Shown here: positions 31,430 to 42,626 of the stretch, piece by piece
Layout: each line of letters starts with the position of its first letter
Position numbering within the stretch: position 1 is the stretch's first letter
Assembly (NCBI GenBank): GCA_009746045.1
Contig: RPFO01000167.1
Span: 2,477,648-2,541,647 of the forward strand
DNA from: Mesostigma viride
Lineage: Eukaryota; Streptophyta; Mesostigmatophyceae; Mesostigmatales; Mesostigmataceae
DNA length: 64,000 nt
Direction: 5' to 3'
Notes under the pieces: generated by a model
The model's input: only the letters and a program-made list of their open reading frames with translations
What the model was told of the DNA's origin: nothing
Databases searched by the model: none
Position numbers and translations under genes: made by a program

Positions 31430-34400
31430 TAAATTGAACTTGCATGCAGCGGCGTGTCTTTTTAATTAGTTTTTTTTATTGAACTTGCATGCAGCGGCTT
31501 GCTCCACGAGGTCACTGAAGGTCATTACGGTGTTGCGGCGGCACAAAGAAAGCGAACTTCTGTGCACATGCTGACTGTCAGGGTACTGCCAGTCCCTTCC
31601 AAGTTTCTGGTCGGCTCCCATCTCGGGGTACTGACGTTCAGCAACGCAGTTGACAATTGAGCAACCCCCGTGGACAACTCGGCGATTGGCCAATTCCCGA
31701 AAGGCCTGAAAATTAAGTACCGAGTAGGTACCGAGTTCCGTTCCCGCCACAAAAAAATCGACTGAACCGAATGGGTAGTGTCGTGCTTGTCCACAAGACC
31801 CAAGTGGCACATGCGCGTTCCAAACCATCTCAACTCCAAAAGCAATGAAAGCATCTCGCGTAGCCCCGTCGTCGTAGGTCGTCGTCGCTTTTTTTTCGAT
31901 GTGATTCTCGAATCTCAACCCACGTCTGCACGAGCTCGATCGAGCCCGGAGGCACGAGGCAGAACATTCGCTTCAGCAGCTAATTTGGCAATCGACATCA
32001 ACAAACGGTGTGGAGATTTCTGCTAATGGGTCAGCTGCACCTCATCCGTTTCGTGGCGAGCAGCTCACGCCTGCGGACGGTCGAACCGAAATGTGGGCTT
32101 TTGTCGATCCTGGAGCTCCTTGTGCTTCGGTGCTTCACACAGCTTCTAGCATGGGCAGCTGGCTATTTTGAATTGGTAAGCTTGTGCTGAATTATTATGC
32201 GCTAAGTTGTAATCAGGGTGTAAATTTTAGTCGACTTGGTGGCGACGACATTTCGATTCGTTCGCATTTCCTTCGACACTCTGAGGTATATATCGAGTAC
32301 AGCGTAATTAATCTCATTCGTTGCGGCGTTTGTTTCGTTTTCGTCACCTGATTGCGAACTCCGCTTCTTCGTAACAGAGGTCATACCGCAATAGCCTCGA
32401 CGGGAATTCCACGTCCGGCCACGCGAGGCACTATAACCCCGGCATTCAAGCTATCTCCAACCCACGCGCACGGGCCGCCGCCAGTTCTGTGCCCGACAGT
32501 GACCCTGCAATCTTGTCGTCGAGCTGTCCCGATCATGGCGCTGTTGCTGAAGAAGGCCTGCAAGCGCCGCAGCTTATCGACGTTCCCCAACTCATGCACG
32601 CGATGAAAAGGCTGAACCTGCCGGCCACCACATTGTCGGCAATCATGGACGCCGTCCGGGAAAGTATCGTCGTGGCCACGGCGGGAGGCAGCCATTTCGA
32701 CAGCGGCCGCGTCACTCCTTGCCACTGCTGCGGGCACGCGCAACGGTACAGCTTCCCGAGCACGGTGTCGGAGATTCTCGACTCCACCCTGGACAGAGAC
32801 CCTGAGGTGCTCCGGTGGGTGCAAACCGCGTTCGGCGTCCAACTTTGAGGCCAGTCCCTCTGATACAGTAGTCAACCGCATGGATGGCTTTTGTTCTCTT
32901 CTCAACGGGCGTGAGGCTTCGACTGGCATGGGGCTTCCGACCTCTTTTCTCCAGTGGCGTGAGCCATCAGCACCCTCTGTAGGAGATACTTTTGATCCCT
33001 CGGAGCCTTGAGGCGCCCAGGCTGTGCGGGATGGCAGCCCAATTTGTGGCAGACGACTGGCGCGTTTGTGCTGGATGGCAGTATATATCTGCCCAGCGCC
33101 AAAAGGTCTGCCCGCTGCTGATGCTGTCTGCTGCAGTTACCGGCTTTACTTGGGCATAATGTGCATAACAGTCACGCTCGTAGCCCTCAGTTGGTGGTTC
33201 AGGATCCACCAGGTGTTAGTTCCTTTGACGTCGCAATATGGGCGATGCCTTCGTTTGGCTAGAAATCTCGCTTCCTGCGTCACTGAGTGGCTCCACTAGG
33301 GAAAAAAAGGGGCCTGCAGCTACTAGGGATAATTTCCTGCAGCCCCACCAGCAGTTACGTGCAACTGTGTTGTGTGGGCCGGTATCATTACCCTCGCTCC
33401 AGGGGTTGTCTGCTTTGTTGGTGGCAGCCGCGCCCACAGCTTTGAGCCTCAGGCATGGTTGGGTTGCAGAGAAGACCATTGCTGCCCACGATTGGTGCTC
33501 ACATGGCTGCTTAGTATTCACTCCAGGCAGCTGCCCACTGTATATATGCATGCTGCCTGAGGTCAATGTCTGTATGTCAGTGGGGCCTCCGGACATTTTG
33601 TAAGGGGGCTCCCTCTGCCATCCCTGAATAATAATCATGCCAGCGAGCATGACGCTGTGCAGATCGAGAGCTAGGCTTGCTGTGCCACCACGCCAATGGT
33701 GTACAACGGACTGGCCGTGCCATGTTGCTATTTGACGGCCTGTGCTTGTAGAGGCTCTCGGCACTCTACTAAGGCAGCACCGCCATGATTCCAGCATTGG
33801 TTCTCCTTTCCCAGTGTGGTACTGGATAGTTTATGTTGTGCATGTCTTTTCTCGCACATTGTACTTTGTAATCATTTTTACGGCGGCAATGGATGGATGC
33901 ATTGCCGGCCAAACAACAGCAGGGCCATGAACCTGGGCCTAGTAGACTCAAGGCCCTGCTATTCTTTTGCTGCACTGGCTTTGCCCAAGATGGGCGGCGG
34001 CAGCAATAGATAGATGTGTTGCCGGCCCGTGGGTTGCGACTGTGGCCTCCATGGCCCGATCTTAGATGGACTGTGTAGGAGCACAGCTCATTTGTAGTTA
34101 CTTATAGGAGTACTAGCTGTGCCAGGCTCCTTGCAAACCTGAGACAGCTATTCCTGGACACATGGCGTTCCAAGTTACGTTGTGGAAGGACTGGGGGCGT
34201 CTTTTTTACCCTATTGCTGGGGGCGTTTAAAGTCGGAAGTCGCAACAGAAAATTCCTTTGCAGGTAGCTAGGAAAACATTTTTTTGGAGTGAAATCAGTC
34301 CCCGAAAAAAGTCGCTCATCACAAATCATCTAGAAATAATGAAATCGCATATTAATTACGCCACTAGTTGAAAAAATATATATAAAAGATGCCGGCAATG

Positions 34401-34484
34401 ATGCCCATAATATTGCACGTACAAACACGTGCATGCATGCAGGTGTCACAAAGCGTCCACACACTCAAATCATGGAAATGCATC
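31430..34484 (+). mobile_element. Right arm of the large inverted repeat (element copy 2)
   Basis: Plus-strand counterpart of 27489-30750, with the two-exon gene at 32026-32848 and a 1.6-kb 3' region. A 50-bp tandem duplication with GAACTTGCATGCAGCGGC lies at about 31436-31500 near its 5' end. Confidence 0.75.
32026..32848 (+). CDS. Unknown 206-aa protein, two exons (copy 2)
   Basis: Exon 1 is 32026-32175 (MGQLHLIRFVASSSRLRTVE; ends GAATTG|GTAAGC) and exon 2 is 32378-32848 (after CGTAACAG), phase 0. The protein shares with copy 1 the blocks RNSLDGNST, HYNPG, EEGLQAP, LIDVPQLM, MKRLNL, TTLSAIMDAVRESIVV, the C-x-C-C cluster (CHCCGHAQR) and LDSTLDRDPEVLRW. By eye about three quarters of residues are identical, and differences are codon-sized. 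That suggests selection on the protein in at least the recent past. No catalytic motif is recognised. It may be an accessory protein of a mobile element, since copies are dispersed and inverted. Confidence 0.6.
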
Positions 34485-35151
34485 AGTTAGTCACTTAGTC
34501 TCCATGCTTTGCTGCAGACTAAGTCTCAAAGGCATTGTGATCAATACAACGTATGAATATAAGCCTTGTAAACATACGTTGGTATGTGGTGATCAGAATA
34601 CGTTGGTATGTGAATATAAATACCGCGTGGGCTAATAATTCAGACAGGACGGCTAGTATAGTCACATATTTTTGGCCTGCGCTGGTTGTCTCCTTGACAT
34701 ATGTGATATGTTTCCCTATAGATAGGTACGTCAGTACTTTGGGTACTCGGGTACGTGACACATGTCAGTACCCAGTATACGTAGTGTCCTGACATTGGAC
34801 GGTACTAGAGTATCCTAGATAGATGCAGGGAGTTACTCTCTGCTGAGATGCCATGTGTACACCAGCTATAGCCTAGCCATACATACCTTCCACCCCATAT
34901 GTTGATCATGCAGGCCTTCTAGGCCCTCTCCCCAAGCCGCCCTGTGTGAGCTCGATTAGGAGGCATGAATGTTGCGGCTAGGTCCTCTACCGCCTCCTCT
35001 ACCTAACCCGCGTCTATGTTCAGTACCTAAGTTACGGTGAGGCCGTTTCTAACTACACCCTGGGCGAAAGACGAGCGTGACGAACCAGATCTCAATGCAT
35101 TAACATATGTATGTCTGTAATATGCCATAGGCCATTCAAACCAATCAAAAC
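34485..35151. other. No gene; AT-rich with short repeats
   Basis: Contains TACGTTGGTATGTG twice (34574-34615) and the dispersed GGCCTGCGCTGGTTGTCTCC motif (34675-34694), here flanked by CACATAT/ATATGTG. 34820-34980 resembles 35540-35690 (AGTTACTCTCTGCTGAGATG ...), a partial copy of the 3' UTR of the ORF1-type element. Confidence 0.5.
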
Positions 35152-35384
35152 ATGACGGACAAGCTGGCGTTCCTTAAATGCCGCAAGAAGCTCTCGGAGA
35201 CTCGCTTCACGCTGGACGACGACTTAATTGACCTTGGCCCAGCAACAGCGGCGACGCGAGCTATGGCCAACCTACCTTCAGCTCCGGCAGCGTGCAGGGG
35301 GGAAGCCGGTATACTGGAGGGCCCCCGGGCGGTCATCCACGTTGACCACAAGCCCTGGCAGGCCCCTCCTGCCACTCCAGACTA
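35152..35384 (+). pseudogene. C-terminal fragment of ORF1-type protein (holds the empty TTAA site)
   Basis: MTDKLAFLKCRKKLSETRFT continues into LDDDL. A 4-bp AATT insertion near 35226 then shifts the frame away from the LAQQQRRRELWPTYLQLR reading seen at 24840-24960. The nucleotide match resumes to the TAG near 35384. The site TTCCTTAAATGCC is uninterrupted here. Confidence 0.75.
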
Positions 35385-35880
35385 GGGAATATACCAGTAG
35401 TGTAGATTAGATAGGCTTAGCCTTTGCAAGTGGCCCACGCGCATGTGCGCCCATAATGGCCCCCATGGATGATGCTTTCAGTACCTAGCCGCGCCCAGCC
35501 TACAATGGGACCTCCCATGGATGATGCATTAAGAATTTAGCCATGCGATGCCTATGCAGGGAGTTACTCTCTGCTGAGATGCCATGTGTACACCAGCTAT
35601 AGCCTAGCCACATACCCTCCACCCCATATGTCATGCAGGCCTTCTAGGCCCTCTCCTCAAGCCCCCCCTGGGTGCCTGTGCTTGTTAAGGAGGCATGAAC
35701 CATCATGGCGGTGCAGGTGCACCTTGTGCACCCAGAGCAGGTGACAGTTGTACATCCTCCACCTGCAGGTTGTAGCCCTCAGATTGTATTACAAACCCAT
35801 AGATGCCCCTTTCTCAGGGCTATGTGTTACATATGCTCCCAACGGAGCTATGATTTTAATTAATTAATTAATTCAAACCA
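35385..35880 (+). mobile_element. 3' UTR, hairpin and (TTAA)n tail of the same element
   Basis: Matches 25013-25430, ending with hairpin GCTCCCAACGGAGC at 35835-35848, then TATGATT and (TTAA)n at 35854-35873. Same element body, different tail sequence from 25436-25460. Confidence 0.75.
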
Positions 35881-37135
35881 AAACCCGTTTACTTCAGTCC
35901 TGATCAATAACAAAGGTATTAAACACGTAAACTGCCATGACCCTAGCTAGATGTGTTACAATTCATAACACACGCCGAGTGCCAACCCGAGGGGTAGGAC
36001 GTGCATAAATGATCACCAACGGTCCAGCATGCTCGGGCCGACATGGCCCTCGCCTGCAGATGCACAGATGCACGCTGGTCCACTACATTCTACACAAAGG
36101 ATAAGGACCACTACTAAAGTACGCGGCGCGGCGCCGAATGCACCTAATGCACCAAGGTACCGGGACACATAATCAACATAGTCCACCGGTACAAGCTACA
36201 CGTAAACCTAGGAACGACTGAGGCAAAGGACCTAATTTACGTCCGTAACTGTAACAGATTGTTACGCGACGTAACACCTCCCCCCCCACAAAGGTAGGGA
36301 GCCCTCTCCCTACTACGCACAGGAAGGAAACCAAAGGAGTAGGAATAACCTAACGCACCCAACACGAGCCCAGCACAATCGACAGACCGGCCATCCAAGG
36401 CACAAAGTAAAAACATGTTCACCTCGGTTCCACCCCGAGTGGTGTAGGGCTCACCATGCATGCAGCACCAAGCCTGGTGTGAGGTTCCCCTAACTGCCTG
36501 GCACGGAGGCCTTGCCGGGAGGGATCGATGGCACTGGGCAGGACACACAGAGGAAACAACGTTAACACTAAGGACCAAGAACGACCAACCATGCATTGAC
36601 TGGCCAGACCATGAGGGCGACTCTATATACCGTCCGAGGGACAACACCCTCAGGTCGGGCCTAAGGCCCACTATCTAGTTGCCATCAGTCTGGTAAGTAC
36701 CGCGCGTGGCCATCAGAACATCCAGGTACGCATGGTAGTGAGCCACATCATCGGCATTGTCATGCCTGTCTACCGTGAGGAACACATCGGCCCAAATGCC
36801 GTCAGGAAAGAGGCCCAGGAAGGCCCAGTAGTACCGGTGCTGGGTGAAGACCACCTGGCCCCTACTAGCCCAGTCCAGAAAACCGCAGGCGAAAAGCCGA
36901 AGGAAAGGCTCAGTGAGCCAGCATGCAGAGTGCCCGGAAGGAATAGGCGGTGGTACCGAATCCGGTTGCACATACTCCCGGCGACGGTGGGAAAGAACAG
37001 GTCCAGCAGCGGCTCCACGTTGGCAGGCCACAGACGAATACTATGCCGGATCTCCCGAACCCGCCACCGGCGTGCGCACTGACGCGACCCGAAGGTCTCC
37101 AGGTACTCACTAGCCCTCGGAGGAGGGTGTCCGCG
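35881..37135. other. Unassigned region; minus-strand frames
   Basis: A minus frame at 37031-36675 (119 codons; FACGFLDWASRGQVVFTQHR, then YYWAFLGLFPDG, and VDRHDNADDVAHYHAYLDVL) reads like real protein, with a second frame upstream (RHSIRLWPANVEPLLDLFFP). They are out of frame with each other, suggesting a decayed gene, possibly a retrotransposon fragment. GTTACG/CGTAAC repeats occur near 36250-36275. I cannot name it. Confidence 0.3.
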
Positions 37136-38605
37136 GGCCACGTCACTCCTTGCCACTGCTGCGGGCTCGCGCAACGGTACAGCTTCCCGATCGAGCACGG
37201 TGTCGGAGATTCTCGACTCCACCCTGGACAGAGACCCTGAGGTGCTCCGGTGGGTGCAAACCGCGTTCGGCGTCCAATTCTGAGGCCAGTCCCTCTGCGC
37301 TACAGTAGTCAACCGCATGGATTGCTTTTGAACTCTTCTCAACGGGCGTGAGGCTTTCGACTGGCATGGGGCTTCCGACCTATTTTCTCCAGTGGCGTGA
37401 GCCATCAGCACCCTCTATAGGAAATACTTTTGATCCCTCGGAGCCTTGAGGCGCCCAGGCTGTGCGGGATGGCAGCCCAATTTGTGGCGGACGACTGACG
37501 CGTTTGTGCTGGATGGCAGTATATATCTGCCCAGCGCCAAAAGGTCTGCCCGCTGCTGATGCTGTCTGCTGCAGTTACCGGCTTTACTCGGGCACTGTGC
37601 ATTATAACTCACGCTCGTATCCCTCAGTTGGTGGTTCAGGATCCACCATGCAGGTGTTAGTTCCCGATTCTTTGGCGTCGCAACTTGCCCATATGGCATA
37701 TGGGCGATGCCTTCGTTTGGCTAGAAACTGAATCTCGCTTCCTGTGTCACTGAGTGAGTGGCTCCACTAGGGAAAAAAAAGGGGCCTGCAGCTACTAGGG
37801 ATAATTTCCTGCAGCCCCGCCAGCCGTTACGTGCAAGCCGTGTTGTGCATGCCGATATCATTACCATCGCTCCAGGAGCAGTCTGCTTTGTTGGCCGGTG
37901 CCAGCCGCGCCCACAGCTTTGAGCCTCAGGCATGGTAGCATGGGTTGCAGAGAAGACCATTGCGGCCCAGGATTGGTGCTCACACAGCTGCTTAGTATTT
38001 ACTCCAGGCAGCTGCCCACTGTATATATGCATGCTGCCTGATCAGTGATCATGAGCTCAATGTCTGTATGTCAGTGGGGCCTCCGGACATTTTGAAAGGG
38101 GCAGCCCAGGCTCTGTCATCCCTGAATAATTACTGATCATGCCAGCGCGCATGACGCCATGCAGATCGAGAGCTAGGCTTGCTATGCCACCACGCCAATG
38201 GTGCATGTACAGCGGACTGGCCGTGCCATGTTGCTATTTGACGGCCTGTGCTTGTAGAGGCTCTCGGCACTCTACTAAGGCAGCACCGCCATGATTCCAG
38301 CATTGGTTCTCCTTGAATTAATCCCAGTGCATGTGGTACTGGATAGTTTATGTTGTGCATGTCTTTCTTTGGACAGCGTACTTTGTAATTGTTTTACGGC
38401 GGCAATTAAAATTAAATTAAATCAAATTATAATAACATGACTCCGTTGGGAGATCATGTAGCACATATTTCCTTGCTGGATGGATGGAGGTGGGCGAAGC
38501 CGCGAAACCGAACTAATCTAACTCTAAGCTAACGGCGGCACTGAATGGATGGATGCATTGCCGGCCAAGCAATAGGAGGGCCACTGTCATGTGAACCTCA
38601 GTGCA
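37136..38605 (+). pseudogene. 5'-truncated third copy of the inverted-repeat element
   Basis: Starts inside exon 2 (GHVTPCHCCGLAQRYSFP), then a 4-bp insertion ATCG near 37190 shifts the frame. The stop and the 3' region follow copy 2 closely to about 38600. It differs from copy 2 by many 4-bp insertions and is interrupted at 38405-38531 by a short retroinsertion. Confidence 0.75.
38405..38531 (-). mobile_element. 127-bp retroinsertion with 9-bp target duplication
   Basis: ACGGCGGCA flanks both sides (38396-38404, 38532-38540), and copy 2 of the host repeat has one ACGGCGGCA at the matching place (about 33885). On the minus strand the insert is about 95 bp of unique sequence, the hairpin (ATCTCCCAACGGAGT), then an AATTT-rich tail: a severely 5'-truncated non-LTR insertion. 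Confidence 0.8.
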
Positions 38606-38654
38606 GTGAATATCCATATACGCGATACGCTGTCATACGCGCGGCCGAGGTGTG

Positions 38655-38960
38655 TAATGTATAATTAAATTAAATTATAACATGACTCCGTGGGGTCTGA
38701 GATCGATCATGTAGTAGCACATATTCCCTTGCTGGATGGATATGGAGGTGGACGTTCGAAGGCACGAAGCCGCGGAACCGAACTACTGGCTAACTCGATC
38801 TAAGCTAAGCTAGTCTAGAAAAAAACCTAACTACTCTACTCAGCAAAGCGCCCCTTCCGCTTGGGGGGAGGGGGCTTGCCCACAGGGGCTGGCGTGTGGT
38901 CCTGGACAATCTTCTGCCATGCACCTCGTTTTGTTCTGCATAACAGTCCAAGCAAAAGAG
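38655..38960 (-). mobile_element. Retroelement 3' region, antisense
   Basis: Tail (AATTA)n, hairpin variant, then sequence also found at 40985-41260. On minus the last codons read HTPAPVGKPPPPKRKGRFG-like in the 41-kb copy and GPHASPCGQAPSPQAEGAL here, so a Pro/Lys-rich C-terminus of a retroelement ORF is likely. The first 125 bp match the insert at 38405-38531. Confidence 0.5.
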
Positions 38961-39124
38961 AGGGAGTGAATGCCATGTTCAAACGGGACCACTAGGTCGG
39001 CCAGCAACTGCTGTGGGTAGGTCGTGCATGGCCAGGATACTGTATGCCGCCCTGGTTGGCCAAGCCGCTGGGGGCCGGCCAGTCCGAGGGCGGTGTCTAC
39101 CTGACAGTGGTGTGAGCCGAAGGT

Positions 39125-39172
39125 AAATTAATTAATTAATTAAACTCGTGCTCCCGTTGCGGAGTCACGGAG
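39125..39172 (-). mobile_element. Retroelement 3' end, antisense
   Basis: (TTAA)n tail and hairpin CTCGTGCTCCCGTTGCGGAG, then CATTAATTACCCCC directly abutting the GATG array. Confidence 0.65.
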
Positions 39173-39186
39173 CATTAATTACCCCC

Positions 39187-40638
39187 GATGGATGGATGGA
39201 TGGATGGATGGATGGATGGATGGATGGATGGATGGATGGATGGATGGATGGATGGATGGATGGATGGATGGATGGATGGATGGATGGATGGATGGATGGA
39301 TGGATGGATGGATGGATGGATGGATGGATGGATGGATGGATGGATGGATGGATGGATGGATGGATGGATGGATGGATGGATGGATGGATGGATGGATGGA
39401 TGGATGGATGGATGGATGGATGGATGGATGGATGGATGGATGGATGGATGGATGGATGGATGGATGGATGGATGGATGGATGGATGGATGGATGGATGGA
39501 TGGATGGATGGATGGATGGATGGATGGATGGATGGATGGATGGATGGATGGATGGATGGATGGATGGATGGATGGATGGATGGATGGATGGATGGATGGA
39601 TGGATGGATGGATGGATGGATGGATGGATGGATGGATGGATGGATGGATGGATGGATGGATGGATGGATGGATGGATGGATGGATGGATGGATGGATGGA
39701 TGGATGGATGGATGGATGGATGGATGGATGGATGGATGGATGGATGGATGGATGGATGGATGGATGGATGGATGGATGGATGGATGGATGGATGGATGGA
39801 TGGATGGATGGATGGATGGATGGATGGATGGATGGATGGATGGATGGATGGATGGATGGATGGATGGATGGATGGATGGATGGATATGGATGGATGGATG
39901 GATGGATGGATGGATGGATGGATGGATGGATGGATGGATGGATATGGATGGATGGATGGATGGATGGATGGATGGATGGATGGATGGATGGATGGATGGA
40001 TGGATGGATGGATGGATGGATGGATGGATGGATGGATGGATGGATGGATGGATGGATGGATGGATGGATGGATGGATGGATGGATATGGATGGATGGATG
40101 GATGGATGGATGGATGGATGGATGGATGGATGGATGGATGGATGGATGGATGGATGGATGGATGGATGGATGGATGGATGGATGGATGGATGGATGGATG
40201 GATGGATGGATGGATGGATGGATGGATGGATGGATGGATGGATGGATGGATGGATGGATGGATGGATGGATGGATGGATGGATGGATGGATGGATGGATG
40301 GATGGATGGATGGATGGATGGATGGATGGATGGATGGATGGATGGATGGATGGATGGATGGATGGATGGATGGATGGATGGATGGATGGATGGATGGATG
40401 GATGGATGGATGGATGGATGGATGGCCGGATGGATGGATGGATGGATGGATGGATGGATGGATGGATGGATGGATGGATGGATGGATGGATGGATGGATG
40501 GATGGATGGATGGATGGATGGATGGATGGATGGATGGATGGATGGATGGATGGATGGATGGATGGATGGATGGATGGATGGATATGGATGGATGGATGGA
40601 TGGATGGATGGATGGATGGATGGATGGATGGATGGATG
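39187..40638 (+). repeat. (GATG)n array, 1.45 kb
   Basis: About 360 tetramers are interrupted only by GATATG at about 39884, 39941, 40083 and 40581 and by GGCCGG at 40425. The 12-bp joint period leaves frames open (MDGW, HPSI repeats), but nothing indicates translation. Confidence 0.98.
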
Positions 40639-40984
40639 TCAGGCTTGTCTTACATGATGCAGTGGAACTTTGGTTCTGGAGGGTTAATTGTGGCCCGGTC
40701 TGGTTTAGCTTCAGTGCTCTCATGTCGGCCTTTATTTGTAATTATTTGAATGCATGCCCATTGGGCCATGCATAGTGTATATTTTTTACGCATGCACGCC
40801 CATTATGTATCGCTGGGTCCATCCCATCAATGCTTGTTTATTGCCAGGTCTGGTGTAAGTAAGTTAGTACTTGCGTGTCATGCGCATGGGCATGTTTAGT
40901 TAGAGTACTATGCTAATCTCTTTAGAAACATAATTACACGGAATTTACAAATCTCATCTGCATCATGCCCCAAGACACTACATT
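40639..40984. other. No gene; dispersed repeat on minus
   Basis: 40855-40940 is the inverse of 27285-27375. A short plus frame ([14 protein letters not shown]) is too short to assign. Confidence 0.4.
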
Positions 40985-41340
40985 CAAGAATCAAATAAAA
41001 TTATAACATGCCTACGTTGGGAGATCATGCAGCACATGCATATTCCTTGCTGAATGGGTAGAGGTGGGTCAAGCTGCGACATCGAAATAAGCTAACTCTA
41101 AGCTATCTAGTCTACAAAATCCTAACTACACTTCTCCCCAAAGCGCCCCTTCCGCTTTGGGGGAGGGGGCTTACCCACAGGGGCTGGCGTGTGAGCCGGG
41201 ACATTGGTCTTCCACCTCTTCTTATTCTGCATAGGAACAGAGAGCGAAGAAATGCGGTGTGGGGACCCCTTCGATCGTGGTAATGCGTTACATGTACTCC
41301 CCACCGGGCTTTGCTCTTCATGGCCGGTTCATAAAGACAA
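40985..41340 (-). mobile_element. Retroelement 3' region, antisense
   Basis: Hairpin variant at about 41006-41030, then the same order of sequence as 38681-38960. The minus strand encodes MQNKKRWKTNVPAHTPAPVG then KPPPPKRKGRFGEKCS and a stop near 41122. Confidence 0.5.
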
Positions 41341-41364
41341 CAATTATTCAGTAAGAATTTAATA

Positions 41365-41480
41365 AATTAGGAACATATATCCGTTGGGAGTCACTGTTAC
41401 ACATATACCTGAAAAGGGGCATATGATTTTTAATACATTCTGAGCTACAACCTGCACGTGCATGGGTTTAGTTAACTGGC
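41365..41480 (-). mobile_element. 3' end of ORF1-type element, antisense
   Basis: ATATCCGTTGGGAGTCACTG and CCTGAAAAGGGGCATATG are the inverse of the 3' end at 25378-25425. Confidence 0.55.
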
Positions 41481-41504
41481 ACCTATACTAGAGGCCTGAC
41501 ATGG

Positions 41505-41671
41505 GGTGGAGCTTCAGTGCTTCCCCGCCTTCTCCTTCTCCCACACTGGGTGCTCCGCGTCCTTCTTCTCCGGCCCTGCCCATGGGTGCACCGGCCCCAC
41601 CTCCTCCTTCTCCTCACGGGACGATTCGCGCTCCACGCATGGCTGCAGCATCAGTTAGCACGGGCAAGACA
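41505..41671 (+). other. Possible Pro/Ser-rich coding fragment
   Basis: A frame reads SPPSPSPTLGAPRPSSPALP, then MGAPAPPPPSPHGTIRAP and a stop at about 41671. Codon-like composition but no start, splice site or family. Confidence 0.25.
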
Positions 41672-42274
41672 TAGCAGTAACCGCGCTATGGCTGTTCTAG
41701 CACCAGCCTAGCAGACTGCCATGATCACTCAGCAAACCCACGACAGCTAAACCCTTGGCTGTCACAACCAGTCCATGCATCTGGGTACGGGGAAAGCTTC
41801 CCGCATATCCATGGCCATATGGATGGCAGCAACACAACGACTTGCACCCTATAGCCCCCCGTGCACACACAAAAACGTGGGTGACTCGTGGCTTCCACGC
41901 CCCATCCGCCATGCATGACAGCGCGTAATTTACTCGCATTCACACCGCGGGCTGCATCCCAGCGCCGTTGCTGTCCCCATGTGACACGTCGGCTGATTAA
42001 GCAGATACACAGCAGAGTCTGACGGTAAACCGCTAAACCCCAAACCCATGCAGACCACAGTCAAGGACGCGTGCATGTCAAGCCATGCCAATTGTGAACC
42101 GTACAACAATTTACTTTTCAAGCCTGAAGAGGTGGATAGCAGATACATAGTAGCCTGGAAGAGGTTACAGGGGGCACATGTCCATTAGCGAGCGGAACAA
42201 CACAGCTCCCACCCTACAAGCGTACCGCACAATGTCCTCCTGCAATTGTCTGCCGATCTCCCAATCCCGCAGAC
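41672..42274. other. No recognisable gene
   Basis: Mixed sequence with short frames only. Confidence 0.4.
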
Positions 42275-42279
42275 ATCTC

Positions 42280-42626
42280 AGTTAAATACATGGATTCCTG
42301 CGGAATCGATACTAAGCGCTTAGTATCGATTCCGTAAGGAATCGTTGTATATAACTAAAACTTTTGCTTGCGCCGGCAAGGCTAAGGCCGATACTAGGAA
42401 ATATAGGAAATTTCGACAATCGAATAAGGAAAATTCGATAATCAAATAGGAAAGTTCGATGGTCGAATAGGCGACTTTGCTAATCGAATAGCCAATTCGA
42501 TGACCCGACTAGTATCGGCCTTAGCCTTGCCGGCGCAAGCAAAAGTTTTAGTTAAATACATCGATTCCTGCGGAATCGATACTAAGCGCTTAGTATCGAT
42601 TCCGTAAGGAATCGTTGTATATAACT
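42280..42626. mobile_element. 347-bp foldback MITE with nested hairpins, 5-bp target duplication
   Basis: Arms of about 119 bp are inverted repeats of each other (42280-42397 and 42510-42626), starting AGTTA[A/T]ATACA. Each arm contains its own near-perfect hairpin centred on ATACTAAGCGCTTAGTAT, so the outer 78 bp is a palindrome present at both ends. The inner 41 bp (AAACTTTTGCTTGCGCCGGC ...) is perfectly inverted. The 110-bp centre has five about 22-bp repeats with TTCGA/TCGAA. ATCTC flanks both ends (42275-42279, 42627-42631), and the neighbouring repeat at 42667-42690 is an empty site. No coding capacity. Confidence 0.88.

Noticed and set aside
39148-40775. Long frames of MDGW and HPSI repeats
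   Set aside because: They are by-products of (GATG)n, open in all frames; no start context or flanking domain.
42280-42626. CRISPR-like array (regularly spaced short repeats)
   Set aside because: The context is eukaryotic, and the structure is an inverted-repeat transposon with a target duplication and an empty site.
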